Assembly (NCBI GenBank): GCA_902793605.1
Contig: CADBEB010000021.1
Location: forward strand, 1 to 64,000
Source of the DNA: an uncultured Eubacteriales bacterium
GTDB lineage: Bacteria; Bacillota; Clostridia; Christensenellales; Aristaeellaceae
Reading direction: 5' to 3'
DNA length: 64,000 nucleotides
The notes below the pieces were generated by a model. The model was not told where the DNA came from and ran no database searches. It saw only the letters and a list, made by a program, of their open reading frames with translations. Made by a program: the position numbers and the translations under genes. Positions 51,896 through 60,102 of the stretch are shown here, in pieces. Positions within the stretch are counted from its first letter, which is position 1, and every line of letters begins with the position of its first letter.

Positions 51896-54022
51896 TCACT
51901 CCCTGCTCAGTAAGTTCATCAGGTCCATCTGCTCGTCGCCCATCAGGATCTCCATCTGGATCACCTTGAAGTTCAGCTTCCGGATATCGCCTTCGACCTC
52001 CAGGTCCGGCGCGCCGGAGGTGATCGTGATCCGGTTCTCCCCGGGCTTCAGCATGAGCTCCGTCTCGATCCGCGTCTCCGCGTTGACCGTGTACTTCTGT
52101 TCACCTTCGTCCGTGCGGACCGTAAACTCCGCCTCTTTGTCCTCCGGCGTCAGCACGTTGACCGCGAAGTCGGCAAACATTTCTTTTTCGCCGGGGTTGT
52201 TGAGGCATACGGTCATCTCTTTCTCCGCCCAGCGTCCCCAGGGTTCCCTGCCGTAGATCCCGCCCAGTGAGATCAGTTCGTTGCTCATCCGGTCGGAGGC
52301 TTCGTAAACTTCCGCGCTCTCCGCCTTCATGCCTTTGCACTGGATCAGCATCTCTCTTCCCCAGACGCCCAGGTTCCCGGTCACGATCTCCTGTCCGTAG
52401 AGATTGAAGCCTTCCCCGTTCACCGTGAGCACCGCCGGCGCCGCGCCTTCTTCCCGCCGGGCCAGCAGGCCCGTTCCGCCCACGTTCTCCAGGGCCATCA
52501 CGTAGATCTCGTCCGTGATCCCGTCCTCGGTCACCCGGCACAGGTAGACCACGTCCTTGTCCGTGTCCGCTTTGATATAGTAGACCGGCTTTTCGTAGTC
52601 GATTTTTTCCTTCTCGTTTGTACAGGTCAGCTGCTTGCCCGTCCGTCCGTTGGCGTATTCCGCGATCGTCCCGATCTGGTGGTGGATCCCGATATAGTCC
52701 GGCACATAGAGCTGCGCGTCGTCCTCGATCTCTTTGAACCGGTCGGTTTCGATCAGTTTCCAGAGCAGGTCGTACTTGTCCTGCTGCTCCTTCAGCCCTC
52801 CCGCGTAGACCTGGTTCCCGATCATCGTCATCTCGGTCACCAGCGCGATCACCGCGCAGGCCAGGATCAGGAAGATCCGGTTCTTCTTCAGCAGGTGGTA
52901 GAGGAATACCAGCGTCACCGCGAACCAGGCAATCAGGAAGAAGTAGCTGTAGTAGCTCATCCCGTAGCTCTTGATCCCCAGGTGGCACAGCCAGTCGATC
53001 ATCTGGTTCGTCACCGCCGCCGGTGCTCCGGGCAGGAATACGCCTGCGGCGCAGAACACGGTCATCTGCAGGTATTTCATCCATCCGATTTCCCGGCTCT
53101 CGATCACCAGCTGATAGATCACATATCCGAGGAAGATCACCAGCCCCCAGCGCAGGAGGTTCTCCCCGCTGATCGCCAGGCACGCCTTCGCCAGCTGCCG
53201 CCAGCCCATCGGCTTGTAGTTCAGCGGGAACAGCCCGAACGCCAGCTTCCAGTTGGTTTTCAGCACTTCGGCGATCGTAAATCCGCTTCCGACGGTCGAG
53301 TCGCTGTTCTGGAACCCGCTCAGCTTCCGCACGATGACATACTGCGCGACGTAGATAATCGCCAGGGCGGCATGCAGCCCCAGGTCCCTGAACAGGTCAC
53401 GGATCTGGATCCGGCCCTGCTCCTTTAGGTAGAACAGGTCGAGGATCAGGAACAGCACCCCGTATCCGACGAACGATTCATACGCCATGCAGCCCAGCAG
53501 GTACAGCACTGCGCTGAAGATCAGCAGTTTCGTTTTCCTTGTATACAGCCACCTGTGGAACAGCGCCAGCGAAATAAACGCATAGACTGTGTTGAACTGG
53601 TACCCGAAGGAGAAGGCTATCAGTCCGTCGTGGTCCAGCTGGATCTGCGCGAACATGAAGAACAGCAGCAGCGCGATCCATGTGATCTTCCGGTCCGTCA
53701 GCTCCTGCAGCAGCATCGCGAACCCGCCGCAGGCGATCAGCAGCCCGATGATCGTGAACAGGCGATAGACCCACTGGTTTTCTGCCAGCGCGTGCAGGTA
53801 GCTGGGGATCGCGTTCATCAGCGTCAGGCTCCACCGGCCTCCCCAGACCAGCTTCCCGAAGAACGTATTGATCCGGGCGTCGAGCAGATTGCTCAGCTCG
53901 TCATGGGTGGTGATCCCGCTCCGGACCAGCGTGTAGTAGAAGGCAAAGACGACCAGGATAAACCCCAGGATCACGATCCGGTTCTCCTTCAGTGCTTTCC
54001 CTGCTTTCCTGACCCTGCTCAT
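51896..54022 (-). CDS. GtrII-like polytopic membrane glycosyltransferase
   Basis: A 708-residue protein. After a short basic start there are about 11 hydrophobic segments to about residue 430. An acidic motif in the first extracellular loop (TTHDELSNLLDAR) is where GT-C enzymes hold catalytic acids. A ~280-residue beta-rich soluble region follows. The helical part resembles the GtrII/GtrC glucosyltransferases that use polyprenyl-phosphate sugars; the partner GtrB-like gene is 10 nt downstream. ATG 54022 has GGAGG 7 nt upstream; the in-frame ATG at 54049 lies in a repeat. Confidence 0.8.
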   Translation of the reverse strand: MSRVRKAGKALKENRIVILGFILVVFAFYYTLVRSGITTHDELSNLLDARINTFFGKLVWGGRWSLTLMNAIPSYLHALAENQWVYRLFTIIGLLIACGGFAMLLQELTDRKITWIALLLFFMFAQIQLDHDGLIAFSFGYQFNTVYAFISLALFHRWLYTRKTKLLIFSAVLYLLGCMAYESFVGYGVLFLILDLFYLKEQGRIQIRDLFRDLGLHAALAIIYVAQYVIVRKLSGFQNSDSTVGSGFTIAEVLKTNWKLAFGLFPLNYKPMGWRQLAKACLAISGENLLRWGLVIFLGYVIYQLVIESREIGWMKYLQMTVFCAAGVFLPGAPAAVTNQMIDWLCHLGIKSYGMSYYSYFFLIAWFAVTLVFLYHLLKKNRIFLILACAVIALVTEMTMIGNQVYAGGLKEQQDKYDLLWKLIETDRFKEIEDDAQLYVPDYIGIHHQIGTIAEYANGRTGKQLTCTNEKEKIDYEKPVYYIKADTDKDVVYLCRVTEDGITDEIYVMALENVGGTGLLARREEGAAPAVLTVNGEGFNLYGQEIVTGNLGVWGREMLIQCKGMKAESAEVYEASDRMSNELISLGGIYGREPWGRWAEKEMTVCLNNPGEKEMFADFAVNVLTPEDKEAEFTVRTDEGEQKYTVNAETRIETELMLKPGENRITITSGAPDLEVEGDIRKLNFKVIQMEILMGDEQMDLMNLLSRE

Positions 54023-54048
54023 CCTCTCGCCTCCCTTCCATTTCCTCA

Positions 54049-54226
54049 TGTCATCCCGAGCATCCCCAACGTGTCATCCCGAGCGTGTCGGGGTTCGTAG
54101 CGCCCGGAGAAAGAGCCAGTGGCTCTTTCTCTGCGAAGAACGGGCGGCAGCCCCGGGCAAATCTCCCCCGTGTCATCCCGAGCATCCCCCACATGTCATC
54201 CCGAGCGCAGTCGAGGGATCTCCTCC
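54049..54226. repeat. Family A repeats with a long hairpin form
   Basis: Short pieces (ATGTCATCCCGAGCATCCCC) flank a full long copy at 54071-54173: GTGTCATCCCGAGCGTGTCG, GTAGCGCCCG, hairpin GAGAAAGAGCC-AGT-GGCTCTTTCTC, GAACGGGCGGCAGCCCCGGG, AAATCTCCC. A short copy ends at 54226. Confidence 0.88.
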
Positions 54227-54264
54227 ATACCATCCCTCATTTATAACATTCACCTATTCCCCTG

Positions 54265-56421
54265 TCAATCTTCCCGCACTTCCATCCAGTCAATCTGCAG
54301 CCCGACCCTCCGGTCGTCGCTGGACCATTTCAGCCGGTCATTAATCACCATCGCGTCCGGCGTCTCCAGCACGAAGGCGATCTCCTTCCCTTCCGTCTTC
54401 ACCGGGAACCGGATCTCTCCCTCTCCGTCCAGCTTCCCTTCCGCTAGGACCTCTCCCTGTCCGTCCCGCACCCGGTACCGCTGTTTTCCCTCAAACGTAT
54501 CCGGCACATGGATCGTGACTTCTCCGGTCCTCTCCTTCCCGTCCGTCGGGATCCGGACTTCTGTCTCGTTCCCGACCGTCCACCGGAAGCTCCGTTCGTT
54601 CACCGAGATCCCCCGGGTGAAATAGTACTTCGCCTTGTCCTCCGCCCCGGCCATCTCGATGACCATCCTTCCGCCGTGCCATCCGGTCCGGTAGATCCCG
54701 CACGCCAGCGTCACGATCACCGCGCAGGCCGCAAGGCCGGCAACAACCCGCCCCGCGAATTCGCTGTGTAGCCAGTCTTCCGCAATGATCCTCCTCGCCG
54801 TCCGTTCTGTCGCCTCGTTCCCCTCAAACGGCAGCGTCAGGATCACCGGCAGCCCCACCGCCAGCGTCTCCACATACCGGAAGGAGTAGGCGATCGGCGC
54901 CGTGAACAGGATCGCGATCCACGGCAGCAGGAAGGGGCTCAGCACCAGCATCTTCCTGGCCCGTCCCTTCTTCCGCCCCAGGATCAGCACCATGCTCAGC
55001 AGCATGATCCACACCAGCGTCCCGCTGGGGATGAAGCTGAACCGCTTCATCAGCGCGTTCTCCATCGTTGCCCCGGTCCCCTGCAGGATCAGGTCCTTCT
55101 GTTCATATCCCCGGCCGTACAGGTCCTGCACGCCCATAAACCAGTCGTAATAGTATCCCTTGTTGCTCCCGTAGGGCTGCCAGAATCCCGCGGTTTCTGC
55201 CAGCCAGGCTTTCAGGTATGCCTTCGGCGCCCTGAACCCCAGCTGCACCCAGGCCTTCAGGAACCCGCCCAGGTTCTCCGACAGCGCCTTCTCGTCGATC
55301 GCGAATTTGATCGTGTCACTCAGCATCGGCGTGTAAAGCTTCCGCCATTCCTCCCTCGGCAGCAGGGCGTAGAGCACCTTGCCCTCAGCGTCTCCCGGCA
55401 CCGCGCCTTCATGGATCGCCGCCGCCACCTGCTGGATCGGGATCGCCAGCATTTCCTGGGTCCCGCCCGTCCCGGTCCATCCGATGGCCCGGAACACCGG
55501 CCCCTGGATGACCATCGTGAACACCGCGATCACGATCAGCAGGATCGCCAGCGCACGCCGCGGCTTCTTCCCGAAGATCAGCAGAAGAATGCCGATCAGC
55601 AGCACCGCGTAGCTGATGAAGTTCCGCCAGAAGCACAGGAACAGCAGGACCCCTCCGGTCTTCATGTTCCACCGGCGTTTCGCTTTTTCCCCGTCCGGTT
55701 CATTCCACAGCAGCAGCGCTAAACACGTAATCCCCGCCGCAAACAGCCCGTCCTTCCACAGGCACATGCTGTAGCTCGCGTAGTGCCCGAAGAAGGCGTA
55801 CACGAACACCGCCAGCGCCGTCAGCGCCGGAGCCAGCCCCTTCTTCCGCAGCGTGCACGCCACCGCGGCGCATGTTGCGGAATACAGGCAGCAGGAAAAG
55901 ATCACGTAGAAAAAGATACCCAAGTTAACGTCCGGGGAAAACCACCGTCCGATCCCGATAAACACCCGCAGCAGCAGGATGTGGACGATTCCCCACCGCC
56001 CGTCGATGGTATTCGTCTGGATGGCGTACTCCAACGCCTCCGCCCCGTCTCCGACGATCCCCCCGGGATAGAACGTCAGCAAATACGGCAGCCAGCTGAC
56101 CAGCAGGATCCCCCAGACAAGGAAGAAGAACCTCCGGTCCGAAAGCTTCCGCTTCTCCGTCTCAGCCCGGAACAGGCACACCCTCGGACACCAGGCATTC
56201 AGCAGCGCCGCGATCGCAAAAACAGGTACGGCAAACACCAGTCCCTTTAATATCGTCCGGACGTTGGTGATCAGATAGTTAACCTCCGGCCCGCTCCGAA
56301 CACCCCCGTAGTGCATCCCCATCGTAATGGAAATTGCCACTCCCAGCGCGCAGGAAAAAACCCCCAGCCGGATCCAATCCGCCCGCTGAAAGTTTCCAAA
56401 AAGCTTTTTAATCCTGCTCAC
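54265..56421 (-). CDS. Large polytopic membrane protein (DUF6020-like)
   Basis: A 718-residue protein with about 12 hydrophobic segments and a C-terminal beta-rich extracellular region (about 570-718). YPGGIVGDGAEALEYAIQTN in the first large loop and CLWKDGLFA further on are motifs I associate with the DUF6020 family of uncharacterised GT-C-like proteins in Firmicutes. It may be a glycosyltransferase or a polymerase of the glycan (no Wzy is otherwise evident), but this is inference. Its start is 109 nt from the SGNH gene. Confidence 0.75.
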   Translation of the reverse strand: MSRIKKLFGNFQRADWIRLGVFSCALGVAISITMGMHYGGVRSGPEVNYLITNVRTILKGLVFAVPVFAIAALLNAWCPRVCLFRAETEKRKLSDRRFFFLVWGILLVSWLPYLLTFYPGGIVGDGAEALEYAIQTNTIDGRWGIVHILLLRVFIGIGRWFSPDVNLGIFFYVIFSCCLYSATCAAVACTLRKKGLAPALTALAVFVYAFFGHYASYSMCLWKDGLFAAGITCLALLLWNEPDGEKAKRRWNMKTGGVLLFLCFWRNFISYAVLLIGILLLIFGKKPRRALAILLIVIAVFTMVIQGPVFRAIGWTGTGGTQEMLAIPIQQVAAAIHEGAVPGDAEGKVLYALLPREEWRKLYTPMLSDTIKFAIDEKALSENLGGFLKAWVQLGFRAPKAYLKAWLAETAGFWQPYGSNKGYYYDWFMGVQDLYGRGYEQKDLILQGTGATMENALMKRFSFIPSGTLVWIMLLSMVLILGRKKGRARKMLVLSPFLLPWIAILFTAPIAYSFRYVETLAVGLPVILTLPFEGNEATERTARRIIAEDWLHSEFAGRVVAGLAACAVIVTLACGIYRTGWHGGRMVIEMAGAEDKAKYYFTRGISVNERSFRWTVGNETEVRIPTDGKERTGEVTIHVPDTFEGKQRYRVRDGQGEVLAEGKLDGEGEIRFPVKTEGKEIAFVLETPDAMVINDRLKWSSDDRRVGLQIDWMEVRED

Positions 56422-56451
56422 GCTAATCTCCTACAATACTAATTGCACCGA

Positions 56452-56519
56452 AGCCGAAGGGGTTTGGGCGCTGACGCGTGCGGTGCGCGTGCGTTTCCTT
56501 GCGGAAAGCCCTTTGGGCT
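56452..56519. repeat. Composite family C / family D element
   Basis: GCCGAAGGGGTTTGGGC and GGAAAGCCCTTTGGGC are family C pieces; between them lies GCGCTGACGCGTGCGGTGCG with GCGTGCGTTTCCTT, the block also present near 30405-30480. It looks like family D inserted into a family C hairpin loop. Confidence 0.65.
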
Positions 56520-56530
56520 ATATTACCATC

Positions 56531-57532
56531 TTACTGTAACGTTTTCAACGCTTCCAGCACCGCCTCTGCAATCACAACCTTTCCGTTCCCCCACGGATGT
56601 ATGATCCCCGGTGCCAGCGCCTCATCCCAATACTCATTCTCATCAGCCCCAACCACCTTACAAACATCAATAACCCGATACCCGCTTTCCCTGATAATCC
56701 TATTCTTCTCCCGATTATTGATATCCGGCACATTCGGTATCGTCGCCGGAATAAACTCGATCCCTTTCTCTTTACAAACCTTCCTCACTCTTTCATACCC
56801 TGCAACCCATTCCTCATCTGTATCATTCATCCCCATGAACCATAACAGCTTCTCCGGCTTCCCGTACTTCAGATCCTCATATAAACTCTCCAGCGCCTGC
56901 TCCGATTTTCTCCCGCTGAACCCGTCCCACATAATCTCCGGCGCCCCGTTCTGCACCGCATACGGCACCCATAGATCAAAGTAGCTGTCCCCGAACGCCC
57001 AGATCTTCACCCGGTATTCCGCGCACTCCACCTTCAGCTTTGCCTTCCGGAATACGCCCTCCTCGGTCTCCGCCCGGATCAGCTCCCCGTGCCCCTGGTA
57101 GGGCACCTCTGCTTTATATTCCCCGCTGTCCGTCTTGACAGTGATCGTCGCCGTCCGGTCTGCCCGGTGGTTGATCTCCACCTCGATATGTCCCGATATC
57201 GTCAGCCCGTGCTCCTCCGTGAAGTCCGTCACCGGTTCTTCATCCTGGTGCCCGACACTGATCTCTTTCTCCGTCACCCTGACGATCCCGCTCATATAGG
57301 GCCTTCCTGCCCCTTCCGAGATCACCACCGTTCCCTTTCCGTCCCATTCCGCCTCAAACGTGATCACCTTCTGATGCAGATCCGGCGCGTTCTCATACTC
57401 GATCGAACTGACATTCGTTTTCTCTATTTCAAAATAACCTTTGCTCTTATTGCTGAATATCAAAAGCAAAGCAACGCAGAGCACCAGTAGAACTCCACAT
57501 AATACAAATATTGCCTTCCCCTGTTTCTTCAT
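56531..57532 (-). CDS. Membrane-anchored SGNH-hydrolase-like protein
   Basis: A 333-residue protein with one N-terminal membrane helix (about 5-26). A beta-sandwich-like region (about 50-170) is followed by an SGNH fold (about 175-333): Ser block VKIWAFGDSYFDL, Asn block LLWFMGMNDTDEEW, and His in PGIIHPWGNGK. Such proteins add or remove acetyl groups on surface sugars. The Asp usually three residues before the His is Gly here, so the catalytic set may be a Ser-His dyad or altered. The glycan cluster begins or ends at this gene. Confidence 0.8.
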   Translation of the reverse strand: MKKQGKAIFVLCGVLLVLCVALLLIFSNKSKGYFEIEKTNVSSIEYENAPDLHQKVITFEAEWDGKGTVVISEGAGRPYMSGIVRVTEKEISVGHQDEEPVTDFTEEHGLTISGHIEVEINHRADRTATITVKTDSGEYKAEVPYQGHGELIRAETEEGVFRKAKLKVECAEYRVKIWAFGDSYFDLWVPYAVQNGAPEIMWDGFSGRKSEQALESLYEDLKYGKPEKLLWFMGMNDTDEEWVAGYERVRKVCKEKGIEFIPATIPNVPDINNREKNRIIRESGYRVIDVCKVVGADENEYWDEALAPGIIHPWGNGKVVIAEAVLEALKTLQ

Positions 57533-57569
57533 CTATTCCAAAGCTCCTCCAAAAAACCTCCAAAACCCG

Positions 57570-57643
57570 CGTGGAACAGTAGGGACGGTTCTGCTAGTCA
57601 CATATTCGGTTGGGACGACAGAACCGTCCCTATCTGTCCCGCC
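57570..57643. repeat. Family B inverted repeat between divergent genes
   Basis: CGTGGAACAGTAGGGACGG...TTCT and AGAACCGTCCCTATCTGTCC...CGCC around GCTAGTCACATATTCGG, a third central sequence type. Confidence 0.8.
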
Positions 57644-57668
57644 CAAGACTTCTATGCCTACCCCACAA

Positions 57669-57698
57669 TTGAAATCCCCGTTCCTCCTATAGTATAAT
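57669..57698 (+). promoter_or_regulatory. Predicted promoter for the 57730 gene
   Basis: Plus strand: -35 TTGAAA (57669-57674), 18-nt spacer, -10 TATAAT (57693-57698), then AGAAAGGA 7 nt before the ATG. Leader about 25 nt. Confidence 0.85.
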
Positions 57699-57729
57699 AC
57701 CTTATCCCTATTTTAGAAAGGACTCACCT

Positions 57730-59712
57730 ATGAAATCCCGTTCCCTTCGCCTTTTCTTCTGGCTGCTGTTCATCCTCTCCACAGCCATTCGCATATTCCT
57801 TTCCCTCTACCAAAAAACCGCCTTCGTCTATGACGACGAACTCTACACCCTCGAGCTCGCCCAAAACATCTGCCTCCGCGGCTCCTATTCCCTCTACTCC
57901 ACCCCTGCCCCATTCGTGGGCATCCTCTATCCTCTCCTTCTTTCCCCCTTCTACGCCATCTCCTCCGGCACCCTCCGCACTCTCTTCATCTCCGCCTTCA
58001 ATGCCCTCCTGATCTCCTCTTCCCTGATCCCCGGTTACCTCCTGGCTCGCCGGATCCTCAGGAAGCCCTGGCAGATCATGGTCGCCTTAATCGCCCTGGT
58101 CCTTTCCCCGAACCTCTTCTTCTCCCTCACCTTTATGTCGGAGAACCTCTGGCTCCCACTGCTCCTCTGGACCTTCTGGGCCCTTCACCGTCTGCTTTCA
58201 GAAAAAGCCAATCGTCCCCGCAGCACCCTCCTTCTTTCCCTCTTCGTCGTCCTGCTTCTCCTGACCGGCTTCAGCGGTCTTTCCGTTCATCCCTTCTCCT
58301 GGGAGTACTTCTCCATCGCTCCCCATATGATGTACCTGCTCTATATCGTTCTCCTGATGACCCTCTTCTCTTTAATCTCCCTCTTCTGGTTCCCGGTCGC
58401 GGTCCCGTTCTTTTCCCGTCGGAAGCTCTCCTTTGCCAACAAAGGACTCTTATATACCGTCATCGCCTATTCCTTCTGCGTTATGATCCTCACCGCCCTG
58501 AAGATCTCCCTCGCGGAAGACTTTGCTTCTTTAACCCCGCGCATCTGCCTCCGATATCTCCTCGGCGCCGGCTATCCCTTCCTCATGCTCTTCCTCTCCC
58601 TCTGGGAGAACCGGGAACCCGTCAGGTGGAAGTCGCCCCTGGTGATCGGCACCGCCGTCTTCGCTCTTTCCATCATCCTCTTCCTCTTCATCCCCGTCCG
58701 TAAGGATCTCACGGATTTCCCCGCTCTTTATCTGCTCACCCGGATTATGCCCGCGTCATCCAAATGGCTCTGGCTCGGCAAGGCGGCCCTGATCCTTTTC
58801 CTGGCTGCTGCCCTCCTTCTCTGGAACCGGCAGCAGAAGAAACTCCTGGCCTGTCTCCTCGTTCTGCCCATCCTGGTCCTGGAGCTTCTCAACAGCACCC
58901 TTTTCGTCCGGGATGTCCGCCGGGTATCCCGGATCACGGATCCGGAAGCTCTGGCCGAAGTTCAGCGGCTGGATGAAACTATGGATACCATGGACGGAAG
59001 CATCCTCGTCGTCGCCGACGACCGCAGGGAACCCCTCCTGAAGCTCCTGAACACGGTTTCCAACAACGATTATCTCCTCCTTACCAAGGATGAGGTCCTC
59101 GACCGGGTCCTGGAGAACGGTCCGGAAGCGGAACCGGTCGTCTCCCTGGAAGGCCATCCCGTAGACGATGTCGTCGTCCTCGGTTCCTGGGACCTGATGG
59201 ATCCGGCAAAGTATACCGACGTTACCCCTTCGAGTCTTCCCTCCTTCACTCTCTGGAAGGCGGAGACCCCTTCTGACCTATCCCTGGTCTGGCCCAACAC
59301 CCTGGTCCCCGGCGAATCCATCCGCTTCGCGGGGGAAGATGCCAATTACCGCCGCTTCTATACCACAGGCTTCTCCGCCTTTGAAGGATCCTTTACCTGG
59401 ACCCAGGCGCCGGAAGTTACCCTGACCCTCCGGCCGGATGTCCCGGAACCCTGTGACCTTGCGGCCACCTGGACCTGGGCCATGACCAACGGGGACCAGT
59501 CCTGTGAGATCTATGCCAATGATGTCCTGCTCTGCTCTCAGTCTTTGACATCTGAAGAGAATAATCTTTCCTTTACCATCCCGGCGGATTCCTGGTCCGG
59601 GACCGGTTCCCTGACCCTGCGCTTTGTCTTCCAGGATGCCCGCCGCCCCGAAAACGGTGATCACCGCATCCTGGCTGTGGCCTTCACCTCCCTGACGCTG
59701 GCTGCTGAATAG
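57730..59712 (+). CDS. GT-C-like polytopic membrane protein
   Basis: A 660-residue protein with about 11 hydrophobic segments to about residue 395 and a C-terminal soluble region. The first loop has an acidic pair in AFVYDDELYTLELAQNI, the position of catalytic acids in GT39/GT83-type enzymes that use lipid-linked sugars. The C-terminal part has a Rossmann-like stretch (GSILVVADDRREPLLKLL) and a beta-sandwich. It is the only plus-strand gene in this half and uses slightly lower GC with TTC/CTC-rich codons. A glycosyltransferase role is likely; specificity is unknown. Confidence 0.8.
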   Translation: MKSRSLRLFFWLLFILSTAIRIFLSLYQKTAFVYDDELYTLELAQNICLRGSYSLYSTPAPFVGILYPLLLSPFYAISSGTLRTLFISAFNALLISSSLIPGYLLARRILRKPWQIMVALIALVLSPNLFFSLTFMSENLWLPLLLWTFWALHRLLSEKANRPRSTLLLSLFVVLLLLTGFSGLSVHPFSWEYFSIAPHMMYLLYIVLLMTLFSLISLFWFPVAVPFFSRRKLSFANKGLLYTVIAYSFCVMILTALKISLAEDFASLTPRICLRYLLGAGYPFLMLFLSLWENREPVRWKSPLVIGTAVFALSIILFLFIPVRKDLTDFPALYLLTRIMPASSKWLWLGKAALILFLAAALLLWNRQQKKLLACLLVLPILVLELLNSTLFVRDVRRVSRITDPEALAEVQRLDETMDTMDGSILVVADDRREPLLKLLNTVSNNDYLLLTKDEVLDRVLENGPEAEPVVSLEGHPVDDVVVLGSWDLMDPAKYTDVTPSSLPSFTLWKAETPSDLSLVWPNTLVPGESIRFAGEDANYRRFYTTGFSAFEGSFTWTQAPEVTLTLRPDVPEPCDLAATWTWAMTNGDQSCEIYANDVLLCSQSLTSEENNLSFTIPADSWSGTGSLTLRFVFQDARRPENGDHRILAVAFTSLTLAAE

Positions 59713-59784
59713 CCATAGAGGACTATTCCTGCCATTCCTGCTCCGTTTATAGGTCAAAGTCAGTCTAATTTGAAGGCTCAAAAG

Positions 59785-59814
59785 AAAGGGAAACCGGAAA
59801 TTTCCGGTCCCCCT
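59785..59814 (+). terminator. Terminator-like palindrome after the 57730 gene
   Basis: ACCGGAAATTTCCGGT (59793-59808) is a perfect palindrome flanked by GGGAA and CCCC. No T-run follows, so termination is uncertain. Confidence 0.35.
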
Positions 59815-59916
59815 GGAATATTAACTTCCTAAGTATTTAACCCGCTATATTTATTTAATTGTTAACTTCCCATCAAATACCTACTCAAAGAGGGAGCTCC
59901 CCTGCTAAGGGAGAAA

Positions 59917-60075
59917 TTATTCCTCATCGACAGGTTTGCTCTTGCCCTTGACCATCTTAATGACATCGCCAATGGAGTATTTGCTTTTGGCGATAGCGTC
60001 CATTAGTTCTTCAGCCTGCATCCGGTCTGCCAGGCCGTATCCTTCCAGATATTCTTTTGCTTTTTCAAATGCCAT
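59917..60075 (-). CDS. Small protein (52 residues), start resembles YbaK family
   Basis: A short frame starting MAFEKAKEYLEGYGLADRMQ, which resembles the first 18 or so residues of YbaK/ProX-type aminoacyl-tRNA deacylases. The rest (AEELMDAIAKSKYSIGDVIK, MVKGKSKPVDEE) does not match that family. It looks like a helical coding sequence, with AAAGG upstream of the ATG. It may be a real small protein or a remnant. It lies 27 nt downstream of the choloylglycine-hydrolase-family gene and could share its transcript. Confidence 0.55.
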   Translation of the reverse strand: MAFEKAKEYLEGYGLADRMQAEELMDAIAKSKYSIGDVIKMVKGKSKPVDEE

Positions 60076-60102
60076 TGTCTTCGACCTTTCCAGTGAATGA
60101 TG

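Noticed and set aside
59881..59916. AGGGAGCTCCC region as a terminator
   Set aside because: The hairpins are short and there is no T-run on either strand.
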